NCBI GenBank assembly: GCA_030737835.1
Contig: CM060856.1
Location: forward strand, 7,835,245 to 7,899,244
DNA length: 64,000 nucleotides
Direction: 5' to 3'
DNA from: Acorus gramineus
Lineage: Eukaryota > Streptophyta > Magnoliopsida > Acorales > Acoraceae
The notes under the pieces were generated by a model. That model saw only the letters and a list, made by a program, of their open reading frames with translations, searched no databases and was not told where the DNA came from. This document shows positions 63,901 through 64,000 of this stretch, one piece after another. Numbering within the stretch: the first letter of the stretch is position 1; each line of letters starts with the position of its first letter. A program made the translations under genes and the position numbers.

Positions 63901-64000
63901 CCACTGTCTTGGAGGGATGAAGCTCCGAGTCAACGTCGACGGAGGCCAGCAGTCGGCGTCCCCGGCTGGCGCCCCTCAAGGAGCAACAACGCCGACATCG
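60994..64000 (+). CDS. Phytocyanin (uclacyanin-type blue copper protein), partial at window end
   Basis: Exon 1 is 60994-61177 and exon 2 starts at 63744 and runs off the window; 147 residues are visible. Residues 1-29 form a signal peptide (a FFFFLAAISC core, cut likely after CSA). The plastocyanin-like domain starts TVYTVGDSAGWD. All type-1 copper ligands are present: His69, Cys110 (FFIC), His115 and Met120, with the Cys82-Cys116 disulfide pair. Met as axial ligand separates it from stellacyanins, which have Gln. After the domain comes a Ser/Pro/Ala/Thr-rich stretch, as in uclacyanins and early-nodulin-like proteins that carry arabinogalactan glycans and a GPI anchor; the anchor signal would lie outside the window. 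It is an extracellular, probably cell-surface, electron-transfer or cell-wall protein. The single intron, at the usual phytocyanin place, is swollen to about 2.6 kb by transposon sequence. Confidence 0.93.
62902..63442. mobile_element. TIR element with repeated TATCCGTATCCGA motifs in the phytocyanin intron
   Basis: The ends read GTTAAGTCTGTCAAT and, reversed, GTAAGTTTGTCAATCGG. Near each end the motif ATCCGTATCCGAT / ATCGGATACGAAT is repeated many times (about 62935-63070 and 63320-63420), in mostly opposite orientation on the two sides. The middle is AT-rich. This is typical of a non-autonomous DNA element with subterminal repeats. Confidence 0.6.
63495..63720. mobile_element. MITE-like piece directly upstream of a splice acceptor
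   Basis: Shares TTTTTAGTTGTTTTATAC, TGTAATGATGA and a GCCAAACGCACCC-type right end with the piece at 31681-31915. It ends about 24 bases before exon 2 of the phytocyanin gene and supplies a long T tract. Confidence 0.45.

Noticed and set aside
1..64000. CRISPR arrays, bacterial operons, prophage or ribosomal RNA
   Set aside because: None seen; the window is plant nuclear DNA with spliced genes.

Overview
This is nuclear DNA from a flowering plant. The intergenic sequence is strongly AT-rich, the genes carry GT-AG introns, the transposons are plant types (hAT, CACTA, copia-like LTR, many MITEs), and the proteins are plant-specific or plant-like: a SHAQKYF MYB, a RABD2 GTPase, ATG12, a phytocyanin. 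The ATG12 sequence looks more like eudicot or early-diverging angiosperm ATG12 than grass ATG12, but I cannot name the species.

Layout. 2.6-4.5 kb (+): a one-repeat MYB repressor in five exons. 8.6-9.2 kb (+), perhaps to 11.6 kb: a GC-rich, apparently transcribed locus with a glycine-run small ORF that I do not recognise. 13.9-19.1 kb (-): RABD2/RAB1 small GTPase in eight exons. 22.8-26.6 kb (-): ATG12 copy 1 in five exons. 27.4 kb (-): an orphan duplicate of the RABD2 promoter and first exon. 28.2-39.2 kb: a gene-poor stretch with nested transposons, including a solo LTR and a hAT element with intact target-site duplications. 40.8-45.4 kb (-): ATG12 copy 2. 49.4-51.0 kb (+): an intronless UTP18 homologue. 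55.2-59.6 kb (+): a conserved glycine-motif protein of unknown function in seven exons. 61.0 kb to the window edge (+): a phytocyanin (uclacyanin type) with a transposon-filled intron, cut off in exon 2.

The main structural story is a mosaic segmental duplication. Three near-identical repeat pairs are present, all in the same orientation: A (18.55-19.78 / 26.94-28.16 kb, RABD2 promoter plus exon 1), B (19.78-21.12 / 51.93-53.27 kb, the 3' flank of UTP18) and C (21.12-26.94 / 39.17-45.66 kb, the whole ATG12 gene). In the left locus the order is A-B-C-A'. In the right locus it is C', then 6.3 kb with UTP18, then B'. The left B-C joint therefore links the right end of the right-hand segment to its left end, as expected if that segment had circularised (or been copied by template switching) before landing next to RABD2.

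Functionally these are mostly housekeeping genes that do not form a pathway: ER-Golgi traffic (RABD2), autophagy conjugation (ATG12, twice) and ribosome biogenesis (UTP18), plus one transcription factor and one cell-surface copper protein. Exon boundaries were derived by hand from frame continuity and splice consensus. No database search was run.
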